Of a stretch of DNA of 64,000 bases, positions 51,382 to 62,700 are shown one piece after another. How positions within the stretch are numbered: position 1 is the stretch's first letter; each line of letters begins with the position of its first letter. The notes beneath the pieces were generated by a model, which had not been told where the DNA came from, did not search any database, and saw only the letters and a program-made list of their open reading frames with translations. Both the position numbers and the translations under genes were made by a program. The stretch lies in assembly GCA_004154925.1 (NCBI GenBank), contig QJNS01000114.1:1-64000 (forward strand), given 5' to 3'. Origin of the DNA: Monosporascus cannonballus (Eukaryota > Ascomycota > Sordariomycetes > Xylariales).

Positions 51382-53376
51382 ATGGCAAAACTACCAAAGG
51401 GGGCCGCTGCATATAAGAAGAGAGATGGCACTCTTAGTATCACCGCCGACTACAAGGCTGTCACATGGACGGCCGCCTCTGACTCCGGAGGCGCACCCGC
51501 TATTTCCCTAACCGTTGCCAACATCGCAAGTATGGACGCCACAGGACCTTCCTATGATGAAGTAGCTAACTAGCATGCCTTCCTAGACCTCCAGCAGACG
51601 CCAGATAGCTCCCCGAAAGTTATGCTGAAGATATTTGAGAAACCAGCGGCCGGAGGCGATCCCGTGGCATATACCTTCCACTTCAACTCTGCTTCCGATC
51701 CGAGGGCCGAAGCCAACGAGATCAAGGATGTTCTGTCTAGGCTCATTGCCGGAGCGAGAAGCAGTGATCCCGCGGTGCCTCGGCCGGCCGCGGCGTCCGG
51801 TAGCGGGTCTGCCGCCATGGCTTTTGCTAGTACCGCCTCGGCTAAACCCGCGACGGCCCGGCTGTTTGACGATGAGAAGCTGAAGACGGACATTGCCCTG
51901 CAGCAGTCTCTGATGAAGGCAGACCGCAACCTGCTCCAGATATACATGGAGGCTCGCGCCACGAAACCGGAAAACATGTCCGATGCCACCTTCAACACGC
52001 AGTTCTGGGCGGCGAGGATCAACCTGCTCCGGGCTCACGCTATCGAGACCAGCCAGAAGAAGGGCCCCTATAACGTCCTCGCCCAAGTGAAGCCTACGCT
52101 GGAGCAGGGTACGGATCCCGATCAGCCGAGCCGCATGAAACTGAGCATCACCGTCGAGCAGGTCCAGATGATCATGAACCAGCATCCTCTCGTGAAGCGG
52201 ATATACAACGAAAATGTCCCACCCCTGACGGAAGGCGAGTTTTGGGAGCGGTTCTTCCTTAGCAAGCTGTCGAAGAAGCTGAGGGGAGAGCGCACGACGG
52301 GCCTAGAGAACCCGGACAAGGTTTTCGACAAGTATGACGAGTACGAAGACATCGCGGCCTTCTCCACCAAGCACTTGTCGCAGCACATACCGCATATCAT
52401 CGACGTCGAAGCGAATGAGGAGAACCAGGGAGGATTCAGGGGTGGCAATCGCAAAGATGTCGAGATGCGACCCAGAGGCCGGGCAGATGTCCCTATCATC
52501 CAGACGCTCAACAGCATCAGTGAAAAAATATTAGCCAATATTACACCAGTCGATAGCGCCTATCCGGATCAGACCGGCGCGGATTACGATACGTACAAGG
52601 AGGTTGCCTTGCGTGATCTTCGGGGCGACGTCGAAGAACAGCGCATTATGCTGAACATCAAAGAACAGAGCAAGTTCTTCAACCAAAATGCCGCCGCGTC
52701 GGAGGCGAACGAGACCTACGCGAGGCAGAAGCCGGATCAAGTTCTGAGGGTCGTGCAAGGAGATTTAGCGACCCTTGGCGGCGACGGTGCCAAAGGTATC
52801 GACCTTCACGCCTCGCTAGATATCGACGACGAGAGTGACAGCGAAGACGAGAGAGAGCATCGCCCGCATGTCGGGTCTCGAGCCTCACGGAAAGATGCTC
52901 AGAAACAGGTCCTCGACAGCATGTTGCAGAGACGGGCACAGTTATTCGGCCATAGCTCAGACGAGACGTCGCCCATGGGGCTTCCCAGCGATCTCACTGC
53001 AAAATGCAACCTGACCCATGCGACCACCATAGAGTTCCTGCACCAGTTCTGGTCCGCGTTCCTCTCGGGCGACCCCGACCGCGCGGCCGAACTCGGGTAT
53101 CTCGTCGATTCCCTGAGGAGGTCCAAGGAGCGAATCAACGCAGTCGCGGCGGAGGCGGAGAAGGTGCGCGAGACGGAGATCAGGCGGAAAAAAGACGAGA
53201 TCATACAGATCTACGAGAGGACCAAGAAGAAGGTCAAGCTCAATTCAAAGTCGATACGGGGCGGCAAGGATGCCGTCCTGAAGCTCATGGACCCCGTCCT
53301 GCAGTCTCTGGACAAGGCCATCGCGGATTATCAGAGGGCGTTAGCTGCGGAAGGGCTCCAGGCCAGCACGGAGTAG
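51382..53376 (+). CDS. TFB1: TFIIH core subunit Tfb1/p62
   Basis: Exons 51382-51529 and 51587-53376 give 645 residues. The 57-bp intron 51530-51586 (A|GTATGG, branch GCTAAC, CTAG) restores TVANIANLQQTPDSSPKV and MLKIFEKP. The N-terminal ~110 residues form the Tfb1 PH-like domain (GTLSITADYKAVTWT). Two BSD domains follow, one around residues 145-200 (DIALQQSLMKADRNLLQIYM and TFNTQFWAARINLLRAHA) and one around 225-285 (LTEGEFWERFFLSKL). The C-terminal half is helical and charged, with a conserved LHQFWSAFLSG segment. Tfb1 is a structural TFIIH subunit that binds activators and repair factors such as Rad4/Rad2. The intron contains a stop, so reading only the long frame would lose the start of the PH domain. 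Confidence 0.96.
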
Positions 53377-53827
53377 AACATTTTCTATGTGGTCTTCTTG
53401 GGGCGTTTTAGCTAGAAGGCGCATTAGGCGACCGGCTTCCCGCTGGAGGGCTTACCAACAACATAGGCATTGAATGATACCATTTAGGTGGACCGGGAAG
53501 TGCGATTTCAATTACCGTGACTTCCCATCTCCTAGGACTTACTTGTTGTGCCGTTGCGTCCGTAATATCGGGCTCTCCGGGTTGAGCTCCTTGGGGAAGT
53601 CACGAGCGCGGTAGTAATTGCAAGAAGTTCTCTTTGGAAAGAGCGACGCCAGGAGGGCAATGGAATACGCCAACCGCCTGGCGCTGACCCAGGGAACGCT
53701 GCAACTGGCTTCTATTGCACTCCAACCTCCCAGCATATTCACGCCGTAATAATCAAATTAGAACGCCCCATCATCGATTCTACGTATCATCCCCATCAAA
53801 AACATCACTTTTACTTGAAAGAGAAGA
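53377..53827. other. Intergenic, TFB1 3' flank and promoter of the next gene
   Basis: About 450 bp between two same-strand genes. No additional feature is recognised. Confidence 0.5.
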
Positions 53828-55336
53828 ATGGATACCGATATTACTTCTACGACTCGTGACGGCAGCGGCTCTAGGGCCGCGCCCCGAGAACCCCTATCCA
53901 ATAAATCGAACGTCTCCGTCTCGCAGCTCACAACGCACCCCTGGGAACACAAGGACTCCTCCGAGGGCTCGCCCGGCCCGCTCAGCTCGGTCCCTGACGC
54001 CTCCTGGGTGTCGTCGGGGAGCGACCTGGCCAAGTCCCCTCCTCCTTACCCCTTCAGCCCAGGAACGGCGGCAGCCACCACGGCGGCGGGCCTCGACAGG
54101 CCGGTGACCCCTCCGCCATCCGCAGCGTCGTCGTCGCCGCTGAGGCCCATCAACCTGGACTCGGACTCGCCGCTGTCGTGCCTCGAGTCGCCCTTCCTGT
54201 ACGGCCACGGCACAGAGCTGACGCCCATCCTCGAGCAGCGCAGCATCGCGACCCTGCGCACGACCAGCGTCTCGACGTCCGATCTCTCGTCCCTGATGCA
54301 CGGCGCGCCAGGAGGCGCTTCAGGCACCAGCAGGGATCACGATGACGCTCACGTCCACGACACCCCCACTAATACGATCAGGAGGGACGCGCGCCGGCTG
54401 CCCCACCCGCACTCTGTCACCCTCGGCGACCCGTCACCCGTCACCTCGTCCCAGCAGGAACCGCAGCCCGGCGGTGGGGTGCGACTAGGACGACGATCGC
54501 AGCGCTCCGAACCCACGGCCACTGTCGGCGAGGCCGACGTCCACGCCTACCCGCAGCGGCCGCTCTTTCCGCCGCACCGATCGCCCGTGACGCCGCCCGC
54601 GGTCACGAACGCCCTGCGGCGGTTCGACAGGCAGCGGCAACATCAACACGGCCGAAGCGGCGCCGGGCCCGGATTAGGCTCGTCGAGCATCCCGGCGGCG
54701 GCGGTGGCGGCCTTCAGGGGCGAGCTCCGCGGCCAGAGGAGCGCGCACGGCGGCCTCGCGCGGCACCCCTTCCTCCGGCGCCGGAAGGCGGGGGAGAGGG
54801 AAAGAGAAGGCGACCGCGACTCCAATGCCGGCCCCTCCTCCTCGCTCGCATCCGATCGCGCCGCTACCATCGCTACTTTTACTGATGCTACGGCGGGAAC
54901 CAGCGCCGCCTCCTCCTCCTCCTCCCCCAGGCGCCCAAGGGGCAACGCGGACCAGTGCGCACCGGCGGCCCTGCGGCCTGGACCCGCGAGACAACAGGTC
55001 CGGGAACGGGCCCCATCGCAGCCCCCCCCTTCTCTTCCGACAACGGCGAGGGCGGACAGGAGCAGCGCTGCGGCGACGCGCGGTCTTTCTACTACGGCGG
55101 CCCTCGAACTCGCAGCCGAACCACACGACGGGCGTCCGCAACGACAACAACGGCAGCAGCGACGGGACGAGGGGTCGGTGCTGTGCCGGACCTGCGGCCG
55201 CCCCGTCGGCGGGGACTGGAGTCTGCTGTCGACGATCGTCGGCGAGGGCGGGGGCGCGCGGATCGGCGACGACTGGTGCTGTCGGTGTGCGTGGCGCAAG
55301 GTCCGGCGCGCGGTCTGTTGTCTGCCGGCATTCTGA
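53828..55336 (+). CDS. Uncharacterised low-complexity protein with a C-terminal Cys-rich module
   Basis: A single open frame of 502 residues starts MDTDITSTTRDGSGSRAA. Most of it is Ser/Pro/Arg/Ala-rich and likely disordered. The last ~50 residues differ: LCRTCGRPVGGDWSLLS, then after a Gly-rich spacer DDWCCRCAWRKVRRAVCC. The two CxxC-like pairs (C-R-T-C and C-C-R-C) with flanking Trp suggest a small zinc-binding module. I do not recognise the family. Strong G/C preference at third positions and an ATG a few bases after an A-rich leader support coding. The same base bias opens long frames on the other strand, which I regard as shadows. It sits between TFB1 and CIA1; no function is proposed. 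Confidence 0.65.
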   Translation: MDTDITSTTRDGSGSRAAPREPLSNKSNVSVSQLTTHPWEHKDSSEGSPGPLSSVPDASWVSSGSDLAKSPPPYPFSPGTAAATTAAGLDRPVTPPPSAASSSPLRPINLDSDSPLSCLESPFLYGHGTELTPILEQRSIATLRTTSVSTSDLSSLMHGAPGGASGTSRDHDDAHVHDTPTNTIRRDARRLPHPHSVTLGDPSPVTSSQQEPQPGGGVRLGRRSQRSEPTATVGEADVHAYPQRPLFPPHRSPVTPPAVTNALRRFDRQRQHQHGRSGAGPGLGSSSIPAAAVAAFRGELRGQRSAHGGLARHPFLRRRKAGEREREGDRDSNAGPSSSLASDRAATIATFTDATAGTSAASSSSSPRRPRGNADQCAPAALRPGPARQQVRERAPSQPPPSLPTTARADRSSAAATRGLSTTAALELAAEPHDGRPQRQQRQQRRDEGSVLCRTCGRPVGGDWSLLSTIVGEGGGARIGDDWCCRCAWRKVRRAVCCLPAF

Positions 55337-55831
55337 CTGAGATGAGCATGAGTGTGGGCAACCGGGGTACGGTGTTTGTTGTGCGATAAAATATTCCTTG
55401 TGCTTCTGGAAGGACTGTACACGGTGTCGTTAGGGAAAGGAGTGGAAGATGAGATTGTTACGTGAGTAAGATCGCTAGGGGAGATGGCAACTGCTGCTTG
55501 CTGTCTTCTTTCGGGTGGGGAACTGCGGTGCGTGTGGAATAGATGTCGAACCTTTGCTGTTGTCTTGCTTGTACAGGATCGTCGCACTCCAGTTAAGAAT
55601 AATTTTATTCCTTCGGATTGAGAACACATCACCAAAACGACAGACGTCGCGATGTCATGAAGCAAGCGTGTTAAGACCATGCATACCGCGACAGTTTACA
55701 GAATACGATTATAGATACGGTTTCCTTAAAAGTGCGTAGGTAGGATCATGCAAGTTATATGCTGGATGACCTATGCGGTATATCATTGCCTATATTTACA
55801 TGTCGGATCTCCTAAACTCGGGTTTGGTATA
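55337..55831. other. Convergent intergenic region
   Basis: About 495 bp between the stop codons of the Cys-module gene and CIA1. It should hold both 3' untranslated regions. Nothing else is seen. Confidence 0.5.
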
Positions 55832-57229
55832 TCATGATCGCAAGACCTGCCACGGCCGAACGACCCCGTCGTCGCCGGTCGTGACGAGCATCTCCTCCAC
55901 CCCCCTCTTCTCCGGCGGGCAGCCGGCATCGTACCGCTTGCACCACGTAACATGGTTGACCTCGTACGGGCCGTGCGCGTTCGCCGTCGTCGCAAGTAGC
56001 TTCCACCTCGGCGACGCCGTCTTCTCCGAGTGCCCGTTCGTCATGTGCACATCCCCGTCCAGTTCCGCCGCCGCCTCGTCACCGTCGGTGGCGTGCGCCG
56101 CGCTTTGCCCTTCCTCTTCTCCGTATACGGCGACGATCCCGTCGCTGCCCGTGCTCGCCAAGAGGCCCGTCTCGGCGCTCCAGGAGACCGAGTAGATGTC
56201 TCTCGTGTGCGCCGTCGGCAACACGGCCGTGCACTCCCACTCCTCCTTCAGGGACCGGCGCATCGTATTCGGTATGCCGCCGAGGCCGCCCCACGCATGC
56301 CGCGGGGCGTCGTGGTCCGCGCCCGCCTCCTCTTCCTCCTCGTCTTCCCTCAGCGTCCAGACGCGGATCGTGCATTCGGCGCTCCAGGTCACGAGCCGCG
56401 GGAACCCCCCGCCGCGGCGCGGCCGGGGCTCCCACTGGACGCCCCAGACGGTGCCGGCGTGGCCCTCGAGCGCGGCGACGCAGACCCACTCGCCCTCGCC
56501 GTCCTCGCGCCACACGCGCACCGTGTTGTCGTAGCTGGCGCTGGCGAGCGCGTCGCTCGAGTAGCGGCCGCGGCCCGGACTCGGGTTCGTCCTCGTCGCC
56601 TGATCGGGGCACCAGGCCACGGCCTTGACGTCGCCCTCGTGCTCGTTGAGCACGGCCACCGTCTCCCACTCGTCGTCGGCCTCGGTCGCGCCCACGTCCT
56701 CCCAGATCCACACCGACTTGTCCCGGCTGCACGTCGCGAGGTACTGCCCCGCCGGCGAGAACGCCACCGACTTGATCTCCGAGTCGTGGCCCTCGAGCAC
56801 CAGCGTGAACTCCCACTCCTTGTCCCCGCCCCCCTCCCCTCTCCGCGAGCCCGCGATCTCGACCTCCATGTTATTGTCGGGGGCGTCGTCCGCGCCGCCC
56901 CCCTCGCCCTCCCACCTCCAGAGCCCCGCGGTCGAGTCGAAGCTGCCCGTCACGAGACACAGCTGGTGCGGGCCCAGGTTCGGCTTCCAGGCCACGGACC
57001 GCACGGAGCGGCTGTGGCCGCCGGTGAGGGTGCTGTGGGAGGACAGCGTCGAGAGGGAGAAGACGGTGACGGATTTCTGGTGGGCGGTGGCGAGCAGCGG
57101 GAGGGTGGGGTGGGGGGTCGATTGCCAGGCGCGCTCGTACAGATCCGGCTTGAATGCGGGCAGCGGCGAGAGCCTGATCTCGGTAGCCGCCGTCGAACTC
57201 CGGTCTAGGGCTTCCGGTTCGGAGGCCAT
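55832..57229 (-). CDS. CIA1: Cytosolic iron-sulfur assembly protein Cia1 (WD40)
   Basis: A single exon of 465 residues starts MASEPEALDRSSTAATEI. WD40 repeats are evident: HSRSVRSVAWKPN, GSFDSTAGLWRWEG, HDSEIKSVAFSPAGQYLATC, SRDKSVWIWED, EGDVKAVAWCPD, SYDNTVRVWRED, HAGTVWGVQWEP and TRDIYSVSWSAETGLLAS. The order and spacing fit the seven-bladed Cia1/CIAO1 propeller, with acidic and Gly-rich loops that lengthen it relative to the ~330-residue yeast protein. The last blade ends in TTGDDGVVRPWQVL. Cia1 is part of the CIA targeting complex that inserts Fe-S clusters into cytosolic and nuclear apoproteins, including XPD/Rad3. High G/C at third positions creates a 392-codon antisense frame that is not a gene. 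Confidence 0.93.
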   Translation of the reverse strand: MASEPEALDRSSTAATEIRLSPLPAFKPDLYERAWQSTPHPTLPLLATAHQKSVTVFSLSTLSSHSTLTGGHSRSVRSVAWKPNLGPHQLCLVTGSFDSTAGLWRWEGEGGGADDAPDNNMEVEIAGSRRGEGGGDKEWEFTLVLEGHDSEIKSVAFSPAGQYLATCSRDKSVWIWEDVGATEADDEWETVAVLNEHEGDVKAVAWCPDQATRTNPSPGRGRYSSDALASASYDNTVRVWREDGEGEWVCVAALEGHAGTVWGVQWEPRPRRGGGFPRLVTWSAECTIRVWTLREDEEEEEAGADHDAPRHAWGGLGGIPNTMRRSLKEEWECTAVLPTAHTRDIYSVSWSAETGLLASTGSDGIVAVYGEEEGQSAAHATDGDEAAAELDGDVHMTNGHSEKTASPRWKLLATTANAHGPYEVNHVTWCKRYDAGCPPEKRGVEEMLVTTGDDGVVRPWQVLRS

Positions 57230-58065
57230 CTTTTGATCTGTCTTCGGTCTTATATACGAATGTATTCAATGATTGGGCTTGGCGAACGATGTCGCTGTTT
57301 CACCCGCCGGACTTGGCTTGTCGAGGCAAGTCCGTCTGCCGACTAATGTAAGTTATTGAACTGACACAGGTACATCCGCAGATTCCGTCAACTGGGAAAT
57401 GGGACATGGAGCAATCGCAGAATGTCGCATTGGTAATCAATTGATGGTCCTTGACTACATCGCCAGGTTGATAAGAATTTCGTCCCTCCTTTATCTGCCT
57501 GGAGGGGTAACCAGCATGGAAGTCACTAATGACGTACGCGGGGCAAGATTGTTTAGCGGGACAGCTGCAATCGATTCCGCCGGACAGACATCGGTCCGTT
57601 TCTTGTCCCGTTCAGATATCGTCGACTCAACAAAGGGTGTTGTGGGAAGGATAGGATTCAGTATGGTCTTTCAGGATAAGTTGAAAGTCATAAAATAGTT
57701 AGGGGGTTGCTTCATTTGTCTTGCCTGTTGCGTTCCGTGGATTGAGAATTTCTCTACTGATGCTGGAATCGGTTAGACGCCGGCATCTGGAACGCCGATC
57801 CGGAACGGACCGGGGCTCCGGCTTCCTTGACCGGTCCATGGACGTCCCTGGTTTCTACACGTTCGGGATGTGTGAAACGATATCTACCAACGTGTTCGGG
57901 ATTTTCAGGTATGCTTAGACGGCTTTGGGTTCAATATAGCCATGTTAACTGAACCATGTGGCGTATTACTCGTTACTGTAATGAGAGAACATGGAAATCA
58001 CAGTACTGTCTTCAAGATATCCTTCTCTATCACCGAGGCCCACGTGGTAGCCGTACGGAATCTGT
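57230..58065. other. CIA1 5' flank and upstream edge of the MHYT relic
   Basis: The left part is the CIA1 promoter. Frames at 57399-57698 and 57721-57918 (plus strand) show no recognisable domain. The missing N-terminal membrane segments of the MHYT relic would be expected near 57,940-58,065, but I cannot align them with confidence. Confidence 0.4.
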
Positions 58066-59537
58066 ATGTTTGGGAAACAGGAAAGGGTGCAATGGCGTAC
58101 ATCAACAGAGCCTATCAACTGCCGAACCTCTCGCAACTGCCTGTCCAACAATCTATTGCTGGTCAGCTCGGCAGTAACGATAGGTGATATCGCCATCTGG
58201 TGCATGGTGAGCATGCCGAGGCGTAACATGAAGCGGAAATTTGTCGACTGATGTGATGCTAGCATTTCATCGGAAACCGCGCGATCGAGTTGGGCAACGG
58301 GGAGCCCGAGCTAGAGATTGCGTATTCGAGCCGCTTCACGGTGCTTTCATTCTTTATTCCCATACTTGTACTCCTCGCAGATTTCGTGGCCATCGGCGCG
58401 GGGAGCAGCATCTCCAGGTGGTGGATTGGCGACGGAGGCTCTGTCGCCGGCGTCGCGGTTTGCGGAATACACTATCTTGGAATCGGATCCATCAGTAACT
58501 ATGTTTGTACCTACAAGTCAGTCGACGTCATTGGTGCCGGCCTGATCGCTGTGACCGCGAGTACCGTCGTCCTATCCCTCTTCTTCGCCTTGAGGGCGTC
58601 GTGGACGGACTCATTCATACTGGAAGGGAGCATTTTCTGCCGTTGTCCTCGCCGGTGCAGTCTCAGGCATGCATTGGTGTGCATCGACGGGCACCTGTTA
58701 TCGCCTTGTTAACCTAGGAAGCAGCCAATCGTCCCGCAAGTCCACCATCGTTGCCGTTATCTGCCTGCCGATTAGAGCCGCTTTCATAATGGCTGAGGTT
58801 GCCGTATATACTACCCACGCCAAATGGCGGTATGCACGCAAAGCACAGTTCGATGGCCTCCAGAAATGTCGTTTGGTTCGCAGCTGTATGATGCTATTGA
58901 GGCCCTCCGAACCCGATTGGGCGATCCCATGTTCACCGAGGCCATGTTGACCCCCAAAGTGGTACAAGTCCCCCGTCGTAGATCCGCTGTTTCAAACCCG
59001 GCAACCACTTGCACTATAATAACGCTGCAGGTGGTGATACCTATCCACGCGGCAATACATAACTCGAGGTGCGCATTCGTGCCCTTAAACCATTCTAATG
59101 TCCGTCAGATGGTATACAAACGGTTCGCCTTCACTTAAGGCTTCGCTCGGTCTGTGTATAGAGAAACGGCGCGTATCATGAATGCTGTGTGCGTCCTTGA
59201 CCAGCCAAGACCGACATTCCACCGTAAGAAGCCAGAGTCTCGCAACCTTTTCCGTCGTCTAGGCCGAACAGGCCTCTTTGGAACCGACTGCAACCTGATA
59301 CCTACGGAATCTAGAAGGAAAATGTCCACCACGAGCGGCTCGAGTGGATCTGGCCTCATACTCAGATCATGGAACTGGGACGATACTTATCCCATGACAA
59401 GGCGTGATGATGTCGCATCAGATAGTTCGATTGCATATGTTCCTGATATGTCCAAGCCATCCTATTTCGGGGGTGTAATGGTGTCGCGGGAAATTAAGAT
59501 ACGCACACGTAGTCAAAGAACTCAGCGCACCTGCTAG
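58066..59537 (+). pseudogene. MHYT-domain membrane signalling protein pseudogene
   Basis: Fragments in order match fungal MHYT-domain proteins. VSSAVTIGDIAIWCM is joined by a still-plausible intron (58207-58262, GTGAGC...CTAG) to HFIGNRAIELGNGEPELEIAY. Membrane segments follow, including SFFIPILVLLADFVAIG, GIHYLGIGSISNYVC and AVTASTVVLSLFFALRASW. Then AVVLAGAVSGMHWCASTGT appears in a shifted frame, and a last segment with YDAIEALRTRLGD and TPKVVQVP. Lesions: an extra ATAC at 58617-58620 shifts the frame; the long cytoplasmic middle is missing, with a junction near 58,850 going from WRYARKAQF to EMSFGSQLYD; and an in-frame TAA at 59136-59138 interrupts the segment before GFARSVYRE. The tail PSYFGGVMVSREI marks the old C-terminus. 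Intact relatives are putative multi-span sensors with the MHYT motif. This copy is not functional. Confidence 0.76.
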
Positions 59538-59739
59538 GGCAACTGGGGCGAAGTCTGGGACCGGAACTCATGTACTCGGGTCAAGCTGTCATTGAAAGCA
59601 AGAATTTCGACGGTGCCGTCACGTTTTCTAATAATCTCTTCGTCTGCGTCGAAGGGCACTGATGTAACGAACCTGTCATATATCCACCTGGAGGTATAAG
59701 CAGTATCCGAAAAAGGGTTTTGATTTGCAGATAACAATA

Positions 59740-62700
59740 AGACAAAGAATGATTTAATAGTTTATTCGTTAAAGAGGTTTACGGACTTTCTATTTAATTA
59801 AAAAACGGTACCTTTAATTAAAGACTTAGATTAATAATTAAGACGCGGAATTAAGTAAATATTATTTATATAAAAAACTGATTTATTATATACCTTTTGT
59901 TCTTTCAATAAATATATCGTAAATTTATATAATATATATAACTTGGTTTAAATTATTTAAATTATTTAGATTATATTAAAAACGAATATTATTTTTCGAA
60001 GTTTAATTGTAGCAAATTTATACTAAACCTTAAAAGTGGGTTTTTTAAAATAAAAATCTTTATTTTTATAATATTATTTTTCTTTTTTAAAGATTTTTAT
60101 TTTAAAAATAAAATTTGTAAGTAATTGCTTTTACTTATTAAAAAGAATATTAAAGTTTTTTTTTCGCTTAATTTTGTTGTAACTGGTCGTATTCGAAAAG
60201 AAAAAAGAAAATCTTATTTAAATTAACGTAATTTTCGTAATATTCGAATCGATTTAGTTAAAAAAATTTGACGTTAAGATTTTTCTTTACTTTAATTGTA
60301 TTTGTTTTAACGAAACAGATTTTTTTATTTTTAATATTTCGAACTATAATTATTATACTTGTTATTAACGTTTTGCTTATAACATTTTAACTATTAATTT
60401 TTTAATAAAATTAGGCAAAAAATACGACCGTTTAAAAAATTCAACGTAAAGTGAAAAATTCTCCAAACGAATAATAAACGGTTGCTTAAAAAATGAAAAA
60501 AAATATTAATCGATTAAAACGTTGGCGTTTTTAATAAAACATTTTTTTAAAAAAAACTATAGTTATTTTAAAAGAAAGGCATAAATTCAATTAGTTAAAA
60601 AATTAAAAAAAAGATATTATATAAATATGAAGTAAACTTAATTTGCTTTAAAAACAAGTATTATAATAAAATTTTTTATTTTTTTCGATTGAAATAATAT
60701 AAGATTAGATTTAAATAAAAGACTTTTTTCGCTTATAACTTTAATCGTATTAAAAATAGTTAGTTAGAATTTTGGCAGTAAAACATTTTAACTAGATTTA
60801 TTATATTCGTTAAATACTTAAATAGTTTTTACGTATTTTTTAAATAGATAATTTTTTTCTTTAATTAAGTATTATATTTTATTTTTAATTATTTTAACGT
60901 TTAATATATTTTAAGTTCGTATTTATAGTTATCGTTTTTTTGAATTTCTAGGCTTATTTTTAAAAAAGCATTTTTAATATTAGCTTAACAAAAAAATGTA
61001 GAAAATAAATTATATTTTTATATTTTTAAGTAAATATAATTAATAATTAGTTTTAAAAATATTTTCGTTAATTTTAAAAGTTAAATTTCTTAAAATCTTA
61101 TTTGTTATTAAGCTTTTTAGTTTTAATTTATAAGATATTAAAGTTTATATTTTATATTTAATATAATAAATAAATTTTACTTTTTTTTATTAAAACTAGT
61201 GTTTTAATAATTTTAGTATTGTATTAAATTATTCTTCATTAAAGAAATTATAACTTTATTTAAAAACGGGTTTATATAGTTTCAATTTTTAACATTAATA
61301 TTTCTGCTTTTAAAACGATAATAATATTTTTAAATATCGAGGGCCGATTTGTTATATCGCATTAATATATTAATATATATAAAGATATATTTATATTTTC
61401 GTCAATTAACATATTATAAATTATTTATACTAATAATAAAAACATATTATCGATATTTTATTAAGAATTAATATATTTTTAAGATATTATTTTAATATTT
61501 AATTTAATCGTTTCGTTTATTCGTTTAGTTAAAAATGATATATTATTAAAAACTCAAGTTTGATATTAATTTGTTTTAAGAAATTAGCGTTGAATTTAGT
61601 CGTAAAAAACGTATTTTTGTTAAATATAATTTTTTAAGTATTTTATATTTATTAAAGTAATTTTTAATAAAAACGTAAACGAGTTATTTTACTATTACGT
61701 TTATTAAAAAGTAGAAAGTACTTATATTTAGTAAGCTTACTTATAATTATTTATATTCTATTATATTTAACTTTAATAACGAGGTTTTTAAAGAAAAATA
61801 AGTTAATAATAACGTTTTACGTTATAACAAATTATACGAATTTTAACGGATTTTTTAATCTAGTTATATATGTTATAATTTTTAATTACTTGTTTAATTA
61901 ATTTTTATAATTTTAAAAAGTTTAATGTTTTAGCAATTATTTTTACGGTTTTAAAAATTATTTCATAATTATATAATAGATTTTTTTTAAAATTGCTTAA
62001 TAAATCGTTTTTATTAATCTTTAAAAATGTAAATTTTGTTACGATATATTAAGTAATTTTTTAAATATCCTTTTAATTACTAAATTTTCTTCTGTTTTTT
62101 CGTATTATTAAAATATCGAAACCGTATTAATAATTTAAAAGTTGACTTTTTAATATTTTATATAGCTATATAGTATGATTTATATTTTATTGCACTATTT
62201 AAAAAAATTAAAAAATATCTTTAAATTATAATTACTTCGATAAGTAAATATATATATTTAGATTTTTTTAATATAATATATTTTAAAGTTAAATTTTAAT
62301 TAAAAACTTTTTAAAGTTTTTTAATATTAATTTAATTTTTACGGTTTTTTTAAATCGAATAAAGTTTTTATAATTAAAGTAAATATTAATAGATTTTCGA
62401 GTTTTGTTTAAAAAATATTACAATTTATTAATAGTATTAATTATTACTAATAATATTTATTATAAATTGAATTTTTATATTTTATATTTCGAAGTGTTTT
62501 TAAGTAATATATTATAACGAACTATATATTTTTATTATTTTATTATTTTAAAATTATTTTTATATTGTAATATAAAGCGTTAATATATTATATTTTTTTT
62601 ATTTATATTAAGTAATTATATTATAAAATTACTAGTATTTATATTTTAATAGATAAAAAATTTTTTTAATCTTTTTAAAATTTCGATATTTTAAAATATT

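Noticed and set aside
54046..55330. Biosynthetic gene cluster or mobile element in the GC-rich TFB1-CIA1 interval
   Set aside because: Only housekeeping or unknown genes are present, with no terminal repeats and no transposase-like sequence.
54643..55680. 345-codon minus-strand frame opposite the Cys-module gene
   Set aside because: Composition is Arg/Ser/Pro/Ala-rich without a domain. The plus-strand frame has the better start context and an ordered Cys-rich end, although the choice is not certain.
56030..57208. 392-codon plus-strand frame across CIA1, and a 245-codon minus-strand frame in another phase
   Set aside because: Both overlap clear WD40 repeats and are made of Arg/Ala/Pro/Gly-rich sequence typical of GC-rich shadows.
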